Positions 1-9,522 of a stretch of DNA of 64,000 nt are shown piece by piece. The stretch lies in the NCBI RefSeq assembly GCF_002196515.1, contig NZ_CP018836.1, forward strand, positions 682,001-746,000, read 5' to 3'. Each line of letters begins with the position of its first letter. Within the stretch, counting starts at the first letter, position 1. Under the pieces are notes generated by a model that saw only the letters and a list, made by a program, of their open reading frames with translations, was not told the origin of the DNA and ran no database searches. The translations under genes and the position numbers were made by a program. The DNA is from Vibrio gazogenes (GTDB lineage Bacteria > Pseudomonadota > Gammaproteobacteria > Enterobacterales > Vibrionaceae).

Positions 1-981
1 GGAAAAACACTGCCACGGGTTGATCGCGTCGAAGTCAACTGGGTGAAACAAGCATCTGCGCGGTGGAATTCATTCAGCAAAGGCAATGAAATCATCAATA
101 CCACATTGCAAAATGAACAGCTCGATACCGTGCTGTCATCCAAACACCCGGTAACCCTCAAACCGGAATATGCCGCAAAATATAACTTCCGCGCTCAACG
201 TGAAGCAGGCATGGTGTTTAACGTGTTCAACTTCGATGATGAGTATTTGGGTCATTCGGACAACCCCAAAACCAATGCGCAAAATAAAGCATTGCGGTGT
301 GCCATTATTAAATCATTTGACTGGCCACAGCGTATCTCGCGCTTTTATTTAGGGCTTGGTGAAGCCTATCCGGGTTTCATTGTTCCCGGAACCGATGCTT
401 TTGATCCGAATCTGGACAAAAGTTCCATTACACAAGATATTGCCGGAGCGAAGAAACTGCTGAAAGAGAACGACTGGAATGCTCGCAATTTACCGGTCCT
501 TTACTATCCGGCGACATCCACTGTCCGTTATAAGCAATTCTTCGAACAGTTCCGTGGCAATTTGATGAAAATCGGTTATCCGAAAAATAAGATCAAATTC
601 AAACCTTATGCGACTTTCGGTGACTTCAACCGGGATATTAAGAACAGCCGGACTCAGATGATCCCGATGGGCTGGGGGCTCGACTATCCCGATGCCGAAA
701 ATACGCTGCAACTCTTCTACGGACCCAACCGCTCTCCCGGCTCCAACAGCGCAAACTACAATAACCCGAAATATAATGCGTTATTTGAGAAAGCGTCGGT
801 GATGCAACCGGGGCCAGAACGGACGGCCATCTATCATCAGCTCAACCAGATCTTAATCGATGACTGTGTTGGGATCGGCAGCTTCTCACGTACCCGGGTT
901 CGGATGTGGCACAAAGATGTCACGATGTGGCCACAACGGGAGATCCTCGGTAACTACCTCAAATATATTGATGTGCAGTAG
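1..981 (+). CDS. Peptide ABC transporter substrate-binding protein (3' part)
   Basis: Periplasmic solute-binding protein of family 5 (DppA/OppA type), which captures peptides for the permease encoded next. The reading frame is open from base 1, so the N-terminus and signal peptide lie outside the window; an internal ATG at 43 is not the true start. Visible family features are the GWGLDYPDAENTLQLFYG stretch (about codons 224-241) and the C-terminal domain with a NYNNPKYNALFEKA segment. It sits 11 bases before the first permease gene of a five-gene operon. The ligand cannot be read from the sequence; dipeptide or oligopeptide is the family default. Confidence 0.9.
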   Translation, partial: GKTLPRVDRVEVNWVKQASARWNSFSKGNEIINTTLQNEQLDTVLSSKHPVTLKPEYAAKYNFRAQREAGMVFNVFNFDDEYLGHSDNPKTNAQNKALRCAIIKSFDWPQRISRFYLGLGEAYPGFIVPGTDAFDPNLDKSSITQDIAGAKKLLKENDWNARNLPVLYYPATSTVRYKQFFEQFRGNLMKIGYPKNKIKFKPYATFGDFNRDIKNSRTQMIPMGWGLDYPDAENTLQLFYGPNRSPGSNSANYNNPKYNALFEKASVMQPGPERTAIYHQLNQILIDDCVGIGSFSRTRVRMWHKDVTMWPQREILGNYLKYIDVQ

Positions 982-992
982 AGGTCTCACAC

Positions 993-1946
993 ATGGATAC
1001 ACTCCGTTATTGTCTGCGGAAGCTCATTTATAGTCTGCCACTGCTGTTTGGCGTGACTCTGATTAGTTTTGTGCTGATGGTCTATTTCGGCCCGGATAAA
1101 ACCTATGATTTATTAGGCCGCAATCCAACGGTCGAAGAGATCAATGCGATTCGTCATGAGCTTGGCTATGACCAACCGTTCTGGGTTCGTTATCTACACT
1201 ATCTCCAGCAAGTGGTCACCTTTGACTTTGGTTATTCCGACTCGAGTGGCGAGTCGGTTACCACCATTCTCGAACGGACAATACCAATCTCACTGCTGCT
1301 GGCATTACCGGGTTTTATTTTAGGCCACTTGATCAGTATCGGGTTGGGTCTGTTTGCATCGCACTACCGTGGGCGTTGGATTGACAAACTCGTCATGTCT
1401 TCATCGGTGATTGGGATGAGTATTTCTTACCTCATCATCATCATCGTATTGCAATTAATTTTCTGCTCCAGTTACGGGCTGAACCTATTTCCGGTATATG
1501 GCTGGGAAGTGAATTCCCTGAGTAGTTATTTGTACTATGTGACGGTGCCGACACTCTGTTCGATTTTTGTTTCCGTTGGGTACAGCACCCGGTTTTACCG
1601 CGCCCTTTTTGTCGAAGAAATGACCCGGGATCATATTCGTACCGTCAGAGCGTTCGGCCATTCCCACCTGCAAGTGTTATTCAAACACGTGTTGAAGAAC
1701 GCGCTGATTCCGATCCTGACACGAATTGTGTTTTCTATCCCGTTCGTGATGATCGGCGGGTCTCTCTTGCTGGAGAGTTATTTTGGTATTCCCGGTGTCG
1801 GCCTGATTACCTACAACGCGATCACCACCGGTGATCTGCCGGTACTCAAAGCCGTTATCGTTCTCCTCACGCTGGTATTTATCGTCATCGTCAGTACGGT
1901 CGATATTCTTTATAAACTCGTCGATCCTCGGATCTCACTCAAATAA
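993..1946 (+). CDS. Peptide ABC transporter permease, DppB/OppB type
   Basis: 317-residue inner-membrane permease. It begins with the usual first helix of DppB-like proteins (YSLPLLFGVTLISFVLMVYF) and a periplasmic loop containing the family motif ELGYDQPFWVRYLHYLQ. The coupling EAA-like loop is TVRAFGHSHLQVLFKHVLKN (about residues 216-235). Five further hydrophobic segments follow the first. It lies between the binding protein and the second permease, with only 10 bases to the next ATG, so the three are almost certainly cotranscribed. It forms the transmembrane heterodimer with the next product. Confidence 0.93.
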   Translation: MDTLRYCLRKLIYSLPLLFGVTLISFVLMVYFGPDKTYDLLGRNPTVEEINAIRHELGYDQPFWVRYLHYLQQVVTFDFGYSDSSGESVTTILERTIPISLLLALPGFILGHLISIGLGLFASHYRGRWIDKLVMSSSVIGMSISYLIIIIVLQLIFCSSYGLNLFPVYGWEVNSLSSYLYYVTVPTLCSIFVSVGYSTRFYRALFVEEMTRDHIRTVRAFGHSHLQVLFKHVLKNALIPILTRIVFSIPFVMIGGSLLLESYFGIPGVGLITYNAITTGDLPVLKAVIVLLTLVFIVIVSTVDILYKLVDPRISLK

Positions 1947-1956
1947 GGGGCACTCG

Positions 1957-2844
1957 ATGACTGAAACGATTCATACAACTCAGGATACAAGGCAGAAACG
2001 AGAATCACTCTGGTCTAAAGGCATTGAGAAATTCCGCAAAGATCGCATCGGGATGATCAGTTTAGCCATTGTGTTGGTTTATTTTTTCATTGCGATGCTG
2101 GTCTGGTTCGGTTTGATTGCCCAACAATGGGATGTCTTACAAACAGCAGGACAAAGCGGGCCGAGTGCTGAGCATTGGTTCGGGACCACCATCAACGGAC
2201 AAGATATTTTTCAACGGGCAATTTACAGCACCAAAACTGCATTTGAGGTTGGGTTGGTTGTCGCCGTACTCGCTACAATGATAGGTGCGCTGACCGGCTC
2301 TCTGATGGGCTACTATGCCGGATCGCTCCTCGATGAATTCATTCTGTGGGTGATGAACTGTATCGACTGTATTCCTTATTTCTTACTGGTCGCTGCGATT
2401 GCCGTCGCCATGGAAGGTAATCCTTACGCGATGCATACGGCAATGACACTCGCGTTTTGGACGGGTACCGCCCGGGTGATTCGCGGAGAAGTGATCAAGC
2501 TAAAAAATATGGAATTTACCGAGGCAGCTCATGCGCTCGGCGTACCGACCTATCGCATCATCTTCCGCCACTTAATGCCCAATACCAGCCATATTCTTTT
2601 GGTTGAGATGACTTTACTGTTTATCACCGCCATCAAGAGTGAAGTCATTCTGAGCTTCCTCGGATTGGGTGTAAAAGAAAGCATCAGTTGGGGGCTGATG
2701 ATCGCGGAAGCCAGTACCGAAGTGACTTCAGGCCACTTCTGTAACTTTTTTGCTGCCTCCGGTATGTTGTTTGTACTGGTGCTGGCATTCAATTTATTTT
2801 CAGATTCGCTCCAGGATGCGTTAGATCCAAGGAAGGTGTCATGA
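1957..2844 (+). CDS. Peptide ABC transporter permease, DppC/OppC type
   Basis: 295-residue inner-membrane permease starting MTETIHTT. An in-frame ATG lies further upstream at 1831, inside the previous gene, but the ATG at 1957 is preceded by AAGGGGC at a normal distance and gives the expected family length. The N-terminal cytoplasmic stretch, first helix (LAIVLVYFFIAMLVWFGLIA) and EAA-like loop (AAHALGVPTYRIIFRHLMPN) are characteristic of the DppC half of the pore. Its stop overlaps the next gene's ATG (ATGA), which suggests translational coupling to the ATPase genes. Confidence 0.93.
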   Translation: MTETIHTTQDTRQKRESLWSKGIEKFRKDRIGMISLAIVLVYFFIAMLVWFGLIAQQWDVLQTAGQSGPSAEHWFGTTINGQDIFQRAIYSTKTAFEVGLVVAVLATMIGALTGSLMGYYAGSLLDEFILWVMNCIDCIPYFLLVAAIAVAMEGNPYAMHTAMTLAFWTGTARVIRGEVIKLKNMEFTEAAHALGVPTYRIIFRHLMPNTSHILLVEMTLLFITAIKSEVILSFLGLGVKESISWGLMIAEASTEVTSGHFCNFFAASGMLFVLVLAFNLFSDSLQDALDPRKVS

Positions 2845-3851
2845 ACGCAACAGACCATACCGTGACAGTGTCGACAGACCCATTGCTCAAAGTGGAAGGA
2901 CTGACCGTCGATTTTCAGACGGATAAAGGGATCGCCCGCGCAATCAACGGCATCAGTTTTGAAGTAATGCCCGGTGAAAGCGTCGCGATTGTCGGTGAAT
3001 CCGGCTGCGGAAAATCGGTCAGTTCGTTGGCGGTGATGGGGCTGATCCCAAGCCCGCCGGGTAAAATTGTCTCCGGCAGTATTCGCTTTCAGGGACAAGA
3101 GTTGGTGGGTATGAATGAAAAAGCCTATCGTCAATTACGCGGCAACGATATCTCGATGATTTTTCAGGAACCGATGACCGCTTTAAACCCTGTACTAAGA
3201 ATCGAAACGCAGATGGTGGATGTGATTCGCAATCACCAGCAGATTTCGCGCAAACAGGCTGCGATTCGGGCAATTGAAATGCTCCGTATGGTTGGCATTC
3301 CGTCACCGGAGAAACGTATTCGCGAATACCCGCATCAGCTCTCCGGCGGCATGCGTCAACGCGTGATGATCGCCATGGCGCTCTCCTGTCGCCCCGCCCT
3401 GTTATTGGCCGATGAGCCGACCACCGCGCTCGATGTGACTATTCAGGCGCAGGTGATGTATGAAATCAAACAGTTAAAACAATCCTTGAACATGGCGGTG
3501 GTGTTGGTGACGCATGATTTGGGTGTCGTCGCTGAATCTTGTCAGCGCGTCGTGGTGATGTACTGTGGTGAAGTGGTGGAACAAGGGCCGGTTGAGGCCA
3601 TTTTCAGTCACCCGAAGCACCCATATACGCAAGGATTACTCCAATCAATCCCTGTTGTTCGGCAACAGAAAATTGCTCGCCTGCCAACCATTGAAGGCAT
3701 GGTTCCGGACTTATTTCATCTGCCGACAGGGTGTCGTTTTGCTGACCGCTGTGACCGTGTCACTCAGACATGTCGCCAAAATACGCCAGTCCTGACCGGA
3801 CCGCCAGAACACCAAGCGGCATGTTTTCACATAGCAGAGGCCTCCAGATGA
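2841..3851 (+). CDS. Peptide ABC transporter ATP-binding protein, DppD/OppD type
   Basis: 336-residue cytoplasmic ATPase. Walker A is GESGCGKS at residues 52-59, the ABC signature is LSGGMRQR from residue 167, and Walker B ends in ADEP around residue 191. The C-terminal oligopeptide-transporter extension contains the Cys-rich GCRFADRC...TC motif; in related ATPases these cysteines bind an iron-sulfur cluster. Start and stop both overlap the neighbouring genes by four bases (ATGA). It pairs with the next ATPase to energise the two permeases. Confidence 0.94.
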   Translation: MNATDHTVTVSTDPLLKVEGLTVDFQTDKGIARAINGISFEVMPGESVAIVGESGCGKSVSSLAVMGLIPSPPGKIVSGSIRFQGQELVGMNEKAYRQLRGNDISMIFQEPMTALNPVLRIETQMVDVIRNHQQISRKQAAIRAIEMLRMVGIPSPEKRIREYPHQLSGGMRQRVMIAMALSCRPALLLADEPTTALDVTIQAQVMYEIKQLKQSLNMAVVLVTHDLGVVAESCQRVVVMYCGEVVEQGPVEAIFSHPKHPYTQGLLQSIPVVRQQKIARLPTIEGMVPDLFHLPTGCRFADRCDRVTQTCRQNTPVLTGPPEHQAACFHIAEASR

Positions 3852-4822
3852 GCGATATATTATTAGAAGTCAAAGGCTTGGAAAAACATTTCTACGCCGG
3901 GAAATCATTATTTAAACGTGCTCGTTCCGTCTGTAAAGCCGTCGATAGTGTGAGTTTCAAAATTCATCAGGGGAAGACCCTCGGGTTAGTCGGGGAATCG
4001 GGATGCGGTAAATCAACCCTAGGACGCTGTATCCTGCGTCTCATTGAGCCCTCGGCTGGCACAATCACCATCTCGGGACAAGATATTACCCGAATGAATG
4101 CTCGCGAGCTCAAAGCGATGCGTAAAGAGATGCAGATGATTTTTCAGGATCCATTTGCTTCTCTGAGTCCGCGAATGACTATCCATGATATTCTGCGTGA
4201 ACCGCTGGATATTCATAACATTGGAACGGTCGCACAACGCGAGGAGAAGATTGCCGAGGTGATGCATACCGTCGGGCTCCGTCCTCAGGCACTCAATCGT
4301 TATCCGCATGAATTTTCCGGTGGGCAACGACAGCGGGTCGGCATTGCCCGCGCCCTCGTTTTAGAGCCGAAGCTGATTATTGCGGATGAGCCTGTCTCGG
4401 CACTGGATGTTTCTGTGCAGGCGCAGGTTCTCAACTTGATTGCCGAACTACAGGAAACCCGGGGCATTTCGTTTCTGTTCATTGCCCATGATCTGGCCGT
4501 GGTACAACACACCTGTGATGAGGTTGGGGTGATGTATTTGGGTAAGATTGTTGAAAGGGCACCAGCAGAAATTCTCTATCGTCAGCCCAAACACCCTTAT
4601 ACGCAAGCATTGTTATCTGCGATTCCCGTGCCGGATCCAACCCACAATACCGAGCATGTACCACTTATCGGTGATATCCCCTCTCCGCTCAATCCCCCGA
4701 GCGGCTGTGCCTTTCACCCTCGCTGTAAGTACGCCACTGAACGATGTTCCCGCGAGGCGCCGACATTGACACAAACACAAGGCGATCACTGGACTGCATG
4801 TCACCTTTATCCGGCCAGTTAA
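3848..4822 (+). CDS. Peptide ABC transporter ATP-binding protein, DppF/OppF type
   Basis: 324-residue ATPase starting MSDILLEVKGLEKHF at the ATGA overlap; in-frame codons further upstream belong to the preceding gene. Walker A is GESGCGKST at about residues 49-57, the signature FSGGQRQRVGIARAL, and Walker B IADEPVSALDVSVQAQ. The C-terminus carries the oligopeptide-transporter extension with GCAFHPRC and a further cysteine. It closes the operon and is followed by a hairpin terminator. With the preceding product it forms the asymmetric ATPase pair of Dpp/Opp importers. Confidence 0.94.
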   Translation: MSDILLEVKGLEKHFYAGKSLFKRARSVCKAVDSVSFKIHQGKTLGLVGESGCGKSTLGRCILRLIEPSAGTITISGQDITRMNARELKAMRKEMQMIFQDPFASLSPRMTIHDILREPLDIHNIGTVAQREEKIAEVMHTVGLRPQALNRYPHEFSGGQRQRVGIARALVLEPKLIIADEPVSALDVSVQAQVLNLIAELQETRGISFLFIAHDLAVVQHTCDEVGVMYLGKIVERAPAEILYRQPKHPYTQALLSAIPVPDPTHNTEHVPLIGDIPSPLNPPSGCAFHPRCKYATERCSREAPTLTQTQGDHWTACHLYPAS

Positions 4823-4871
4823 TGGCATAGGAAGCCACCACCAGACACGCTATCGATTCAGTTCTGACACT

Positions 4872-4914
4872 CCCCCCTGCTCACATGCGATATGTGTGTG
4901 AGTCGGGGCCTTTA
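4872..4914 (+). terminator. Probable rho-independent terminator after the peptide transporter operon
   Basis: A stem formed by CCCC-TG-CTCACA pairing with TGTGAG-TC-GGGG, followed by CCTTTATC. The T run is short, so termination strength is uncertain. The position, 50 bases after the last stop, fits. Confidence 0.6.
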
Positions 4915-5511
4915 TCTCACCCACACGAACAACATACCAGATCGATTCAGAGACGCCATTGGGCCCAGATTGTCACGATTGATTTACATTTACACACACA
5001 AATAAACAAACGCCCATAAAAATAAACATTATCCAATTATTACAATCAGTTAGGTGATTTTTTTCTTTCACTGATGAAAAATACGTCTATAGTATATTTG
5101 AAAGAGTGACAAATATGAGTGAGCCAAAGCCTATCATCTCAGGATAAACGTTATTAAATAATACATTTATGAATAAAATAAAAATAAATAACACCTCTCG
5201 TTATTGATATATTTGTGTATTTTTAAATTGTCACAAAATTATTAATTAATCCAGACACCTTCCCGAGTCTAACCTCAATAAAAACCTGAACTTACCCACT
5301 TCAAAAAATAAATCGATTACATTTATAAATATGTAAATTTTTATAGACATAACTAAAAAAATTTTTGTTTTTTTTTGCATTAAAGACTAGACGAATTTAA
5401 AAATGTTCAGCATTGTTGTTATGCATTTTATCGCACTAGCGATTGCAATAGGGTTAATTACTGACATTTCAGAAATTAATTAATTAAAGAACAAATCTCT
5501 AGGATTGAGAA
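4915..5511 (+). promoter_or_regulatory. AT-rich intergenic region upstream of the protease, with a LuxR/HapR-like site
   Basis: About 600 bases with no credible ORF, much richer in A+T than the flanking genes. At 5201 the sequence TTATTGATATATTTGTGTAT resembles the left half of the LuxR/HapR consensus palindrome (16 of 22 positions by eye). HapR activates hapA in V. cholerae, so quorum control of this protease is a reasonable inference. The ribosome-binding site is weak: TAGGA lies about 9 bases before the ATG. Confidence 0.45.
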
Positions 5512-7344
5512 ATGAATAAAATACAACGTCACATTCATTGGGTATTCGCTGCGAGTCTCACCGCTGCATTGCCAGTATCCGCTGCAGAAATGGTCACCAT
5601 GCAGGATAGCTCACAACTTGATCAAGTTCTGAACACACAAGCTCATAGCGTTGCACCGCTCGAAACAGGCTTCAAAGAAGTCAAACAAGTGACATTACCA
5701 AATGGTAAAGTAAAAGTCCGCTATCAACAGACTTACATGGGCATTCCTGTTTATGATACGTCCGTTGCTGCAACCTTAACGAAAGGGGTCGCTTCAGGTA
5801 CAACTGATGTTTATGGCGTTGTTGCTGAAGGCATTGCCGACGATATTGCCGTCGCATCCCCATCGATTGCGCTCAAAGAAGCAATCTCAATTGCTAAATC
5901 TTATTATCAACAACAAACTGTCAGTATCAACGCTGCTGAGTTTGAAAATGAAAAAGCCGAACTGCTGGTACGGGTTGACGAAAACAATCAGGCACAGCTT
6001 GTCTATCAGGTAGACTTTTTCGTTGCTGATGACCACCCTTCACGTCCATTCTTCTTCATCGATGCAATCAATGGTAATATCATCAAGACTTGGGAAGGTC
6101 TGAATCATGCTGAAGCTCGCGGCACAGGCCCTGGCGGAAACAGAAAAACCGGCCAGTATAACTACGGCACCGACTACCCAGGGTTTATTGTCAATAAATC
6201 TGGCTCAACCTGTACCATGAATAACAGTGTTGTGAAGACCGTGGACCTCAATGGACGAAAATCTGGAACCACGCCTTACAGCTACAGATGTACAACATCA
6301 TCGAACTACAACGATTATAAAGCGATCAACGGTGCATACTCGCCATTAAATGATGCACACTTCTTCGGTAAAGTTGTGTTCGATATGTATCAGGATTGGT
6401 TGAATACATCACCACTGACCTTCCAGCTCACCATGCGCGTCCACTATGATACAAACTATGAAAACGCATTCTGGAACGGCTCCAGTATGACTTTTGGCGA
6501 CGGTGGCAGTCAGTTCTACCCACTGGTTGATTTGAATGTAAGTGCACATGAAGTCAGCCACGGCTTTACTGAACAAAACTCAGGTCTTGTTTATGAAGGC
6601 ATGTCTGGTGGTATCAACGAAGCGTTCTCTGATATTGCCGGTGAAGCAGCTGAATACTTCATGAAAGGCAGTGTTGACTGGCAAATTGGTGCATCCATTA
6701 CAAAAGGTTCCGGTGCACTGCGTTATTTTGACCGACCTTCCCGCGATGGCCGTTCAATCGACAACGCTTCTGAATTCTACAATAGTCTGAACGTCCATTA
6801 CTCGAGTGGTGTATTCAACCGGGCTTACTACCTGCTCTCCAACAAATCAGGCTGGAACGCTCGTAAAGGCTTCGAAGTCTTTGCGGTTGCAAACCAACTG
6901 TACTGGACACCAACTGCAACATTTGACCAAGCGGCTTGCGGTGTCTTCAAAGCGGCGAAAGATCTCGGCTACAGCACTTCAGATGTCACTAGCGCATTCA
7001 GCACTGTTGGTGTCAATGCTTCATGTTCATCTGCTCCACCATCTACGGGAAGTGAACTGAAAAAAGGTCAGTCTGTCACTTTATCTGGTAATCGTGGCTC
7101 ACAGACTTACTATGCCTTTAAAGGTGATGGTTCAAACATGACTGTCCAAATCTCTGGTGGTAGCGGTGATGCGGATCTCTATGTGAAAGCCGGCAGCCGT
7201 CCAAGTACAAACTCATATGATTGCCGTCCGTATAAAAGCGGTAGCAATGAGTCATGCTCGATCAACTCTCGCAGCGGTACAACCTACCACGTGATGTTGA
7301 ATGGCTACTCCGCATACTCTGGTGTTAAACTGAGTCTAAGATAA
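5512..7344 (+). CDS. Secreted M4 zinc metalloprotease (vibriolysin/HapA type)
   Basis: 610-residue preproprotein of the thermolysin family. A signal peptide ends near residue 24 (PVSAA|E). A propeptide of FTP and PepSY type spans roughly residues 30-195. The catalytic domain has the zinc ligands H346 and H350 in HEVSH with the catalytic E347, the third ligand E370 in GGINEAFSD, and the transition-state histidine H429 in VHYSSGVFNRAYY. A C-terminal PPC domain (about 515-610) is typical of secreted Vibrio proteases and is usually removed during maturation. It is monocistronic, with its own terminator. Expected role: extracellular proteolysis of casein- or elastin-like substrates. The length matches vibriolysins. 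Confidence 0.95.
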   Translation: MNKIQRHIHWVFAASLTAALPVSAAEMVTMQDSSQLDQVLNTQAHSVAPLETGFKEVKQVTLPNGKVKVRYQQTYMGIPVYDTSVAATLTKGVASGTTDVYGVVAEGIADDIAVASPSIALKEAISIAKSYYQQQTVSINAAEFENEKAELLVRVDENNQAQLVYQVDFFVADDHPSRPFFFIDAINGNIIKTWEGLNHAEARGTGPGGNRKTGQYNYGTDYPGFIVNKSGSTCTMNNSVVKTVDLNGRKSGTTPYSYRCTTSSNYNDYKAINGAYSPLNDAHFFGKVVFDMYQDWLNTSPLTFQLTMRVHYDTNYENAFWNGSSMTFGDGGSQFYPLVDLNVSAHEVSHGFTEQNSGLVYEGMSGGINEAFSDIAGEAAEYFMKGSVDWQIGASITKGSGALRYFDRPSRDGRSIDNASEFYNSLNVHYSSGVFNRAYYLLSNKSGWNARKGFEVFAVANQLYWTPTATFDQAACGVFKAAKDLGYSTSDVTSAFSTVGVNASCSSAPPSTGSELKKGQSVTLSGNRGSQTYYAFKGDGSNMTVQISGGSGDADLYVKAGSRPSTNSYDCRPYKSGSNESCSINSRSGTTYHVMLNGYSAYSGVKLSLR

Positions 7345-7411
7345 GACTTGGCTCGATGCCTGTTTGACACCTAAGTCAACGCATTTAAGCCAACATATTT
7401 ATATCAACAGT

Positions 7412-7446
7412 AAAAGCGCATGGATGCATTCTCCATGCGCTTTTTT
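7412..7446 (+). terminator. Rho-independent terminator of the M4 protease gene
   Basis: A perfect 11-bp stem, AAGCGCATGGA (7414-7424) with TCCATGCGCTT (7432-7442), closes a seven-base loop and runs into six T. Upstream A residues would also let it act on the opposite strand. Confidence 0.92.
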
Positions 7447-7599
7447 ATCGCCGGACGTTTGATAGCCGAACTGGGGCACAATCCAAGCTAGCGACCGATA
7501 TTTATTTGTGATGACGTTTTAATTTCTGTTATAAGTGAAGTATGACGCGACGCAGAGCAGCATATGTCACACCGCTGTTGCAAGTAACGAGGAAATGAA

Positions 7600-8370
7600 A
7601 TGACCAGTCAAGGTGACTATATCGAAATCAACGGGACTTCCCTTTACTACGAATGTTCAGGGAACTCAGATGGGGAACCACTGGTGATGTTACATGGCGG
7701 ACTAGGCTCCCGGCATGATCTGCGACCCATTCACCAATATGTTGCTCAAGATTATCGTTTAATCAGCATCGATTTTCGGGGACATGGCAAGTCCCTGCTC
7801 GGTGACCGCCCCCTCAGTTACTTACAATATCAGCAAGATGTCCAAAACGTCCTCAACCACCTCGGCGTTGAACGTTATTCAATTTTTGGTTTTAGTGACG
7901 GTGGCATTGTCGGGTATCGACTCGCAGCACAAGCACCAGAACAAGTCACTCGTCTGATCACATTAGGGTCTCATTGGCGGTTAGAAGCAAACGATCCATC
8001 CATTGGAATATTCAAAGGGTTGACCGCAGATTTTTGGACAGCAAGATTCGCTGATGACGTCGCCGATTATCATGCCTCGAATCCGGAGCCAGATTTCCCA
8101 AAACTCGTCGATGCCGTCAAGGCCGTATGGCTTGACACAACCGCATCCGGCTATCCACTTGAGCAAGTTGAACAAATCCGTTGCCCGACATTAATCATGC
8201 GTGGTGACAATGATTTCTTATTTTCACTTGATGAAGCAGTTTCATTAAAGTCCAGAATCACCAAAGCTGCATTTGCCAATCTTCCTATGGCAGCGCATGC
8301 CGCCCATCAAGAGTCCCCCGAATTGGTTGGAAAAATTCTCAAACAATTTTTGTCACAACCTCAAAATTAA
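7600..8370 (+). CDS. Alpha/beta-fold hydrolase
   Basis: 256-residue cytoplasmic serine hydrolase. The oxyanion-loop motif HGGLGS follows strand 3 (about residues 32-37), and the nucleophile elbow GFSDGG places the catalytic serine at residue 99. A late acidic residue (MRGDNDFLF) and a His-rich stretch (AAHAAHQ, about 229-235) supply the rest of the triad. A GAGGAA ribosome-binding site precedes the ATG. It is similar in layout to small alpha/beta hydrolases such as YugF or 3-oxoadipate enol-lactonase, but the substrate is not evident. It stands alone between the protease and an SDR gene. Confidence 0.85.
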   Translation: MTSQGDYIEINGTSLYYECSGNSDGEPLVMLHGGLGSRHDLRPIHQYVAQDYRLISIDFRGHGKSLLGDRPLSYLQYQQDVQNVLNHLGVERYSIFGFSDGGIVGYRLAAQAPEQVTRLITLGSHWRLEANDPSIGIFKGLTADFWTARFADDVADYHASNPEPDFPKLVDAVKAVWLDTTASGYPLEQVEQIRCPTLIMRGDNDFLFSLDEAVSLKSRITKAAFANLPMAAHAAHQESPELVGKILKQFLSQPQN

Positions 8371-8384
8371 CCCGACTATTGCCC

Positions 8385-8437
8385 CGACGCTTATCACTGA
8401 AGCATGTTTAGATCATATTCAGTGAGCGATATAAGCG
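8385..8437. repeat. Long imperfect hairpin between the hydrolase and SDR genes
   Basis: GACGCTTAT-CACTGAA on the left pairs with TTCAGTG-AGCG-ATAAGCGTC on the right around a 16-base loop. There is no T run, so it is either a weak terminator/attenuator for the hydrolase gene or a small intergenic palindromic repeat. Confidence 0.5.
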
Positions 8438-8467
8438 TCTCACATTGAGAATGTATAAGGATAGACA

Positions 8468-9220
8468 ATGAAGCATCAAAAGGTCGCGATCATTACAGGC
8501 GGAGGACGAGGCATCGGAGCCGCAACCGCAAAAATTTTTGCACACCATGGCTATGCCGTCTGTATCAACTATAAATCTAATTCAGCATCTGCCAATCATC
8601 TGGCACAAGACATTACGGCACAAGGTGGTCGTTGTATCACAGTACAAGCGGATATTTCTCTTGAAGATGAGGTGTTGCGTTTGTTTGAAACAGTGGATCA
8701 ACAATTAGGTGCTGTATCGGTACTCGTCAATAATGCCGGCATATTAAAACCTCAGATGCGCTTAGAGGACATGAGCGCCGACAGAATCAATACGATTCTG
8801 ACCAATAATGTCACAAGTTACTTTTTGTGTTGTCGGGAAGCGATCAAACGTATGTCGACTCGGCGCGGCGGATTGGGTGGGGTCATTGTGAATGTTTCGT
8901 CAGGTGCAGCTCGTTCGGGAGCACCACATGAATATATTGATTATGCCGCATCAAAAGGCGCTATCGACACCTTAACCAAAGGGCTGTCGTTAGAGGTTGC
9001 AGCCGATGGCATCAGGGTCAACTGCGTGCGTCCCGGTTTCATTTACACAGATATGCACACTGACGGTGGTGAGCCAGAACGCATTGAAAGGCTAAAAAGC
9101 GTCATTCCTCTGCAAAGAGGCGGATTACCGGAAGAGGTTGCCGAGGCAATTTATTGGTTAGCTTCTGAAAAATCATCATTTTCGACAGGAAACTATGTGG
9201 ATGTAACCGGAGGCTTATAA
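8468..9220 (+). CDS. Short-chain dehydrogenase/reductase (FabG-like)
   Basis: 250-residue classical SDR. The cofactor motif is TGGGRGIG (about residues 10-17), NNAG lies near residue 90, and the catalytic pair is Y159 and K163 in YAASK, with the serine upstream in NVSSGAA. A basic residue in INYKS after beta-2 suggests NADP(H) use. It ends with the usual YVDVTGG. The start follows an AAGGAT ribosome-binding site. Closest families are sugar/3-oxoacyl-ACP-reductase-like oxidoreductases (YgfF type). The substrate is unknown, and no pathway partner is adjacent. Confidence 0.88.
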   Translation: MKHQKVAIITGGGRGIGAATAKIFAHHGYAVCINYKSNSASANHLAQDITAQGGRCITVQADISLEDEVLRLFETVDQQLGAVSVLVNNAGILKPQMRLEDMSADRINTILTNNVTSYFLCCREAIKRMSTRRGGLGGVIVNVSSGAARSGAPHEYIDYAASKGAIDTLTKGLSLEVAADGIRVNCVRPGFIYTDMHTDGGEPERIERLKSVIPLQRGGLPEEVAEAIYWLASEKSSFSTGNYVDVTGGL

Positions 9221-9318
9221 CGCACAATAGGCAAAACAGGAATGAGGCCAAATGATGTGGAAGTGGCGATACCGACACACCATTATGACATTCGTCAGTT
9301 CAGCGGATGCTTATCGGA

Positions 9319-9522
9319 TTATTGATGCTGCTTAAAGAAGCGCTCAGCGCTGGCAAAGAGAGATTCACAATGTTTTTTCTGCTTACTATAATCAGCAGAA
9401 TCTTCAGACATGCCGTTCAGAACTTCTTGGGCACTATGGTATTCTTTCACCATCACTTCGAATTTGGCTTCATAACCGCTTTTTTTATGCTTTTTGGGAG
9501 ATTTATCGCGTTTCTTTCTCAT
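9319..9522 (-). CDS. Small basic protein of unknown function
   Basis: 67 residues starting MRKKRDKSPKKHKKSGYEAK, with a very basic N-terminus followed by a predicted amphipathic helical stretch (residues 18-65). An AAGGAA ribosome-binding site lies at the right distance before the ATG on the minus strand. A longer plus-strand ORF covers the same bases but has poor composition and no ribosome-binding site, so the minus-strand reading is preferred. It is probably a conserved Vibrionaceae hypothetical; the basic tail suggests nucleic-acid or ribosome contact, which is only a guess. Confidence 0.6.
   Translation of the reverse strand: MRKKRDKSPKKHKKSGYEAKFEVMVKEYHSAQEVLNGMSEDSADYSKQKKHCESLFASAERFFKQHQ

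Noticed and set aside
2550..3134. Minus-strand 194-residue ORF
   Set aside because: Antisense shadow of the permease and ATPase genes, whose motifs are unambiguous.
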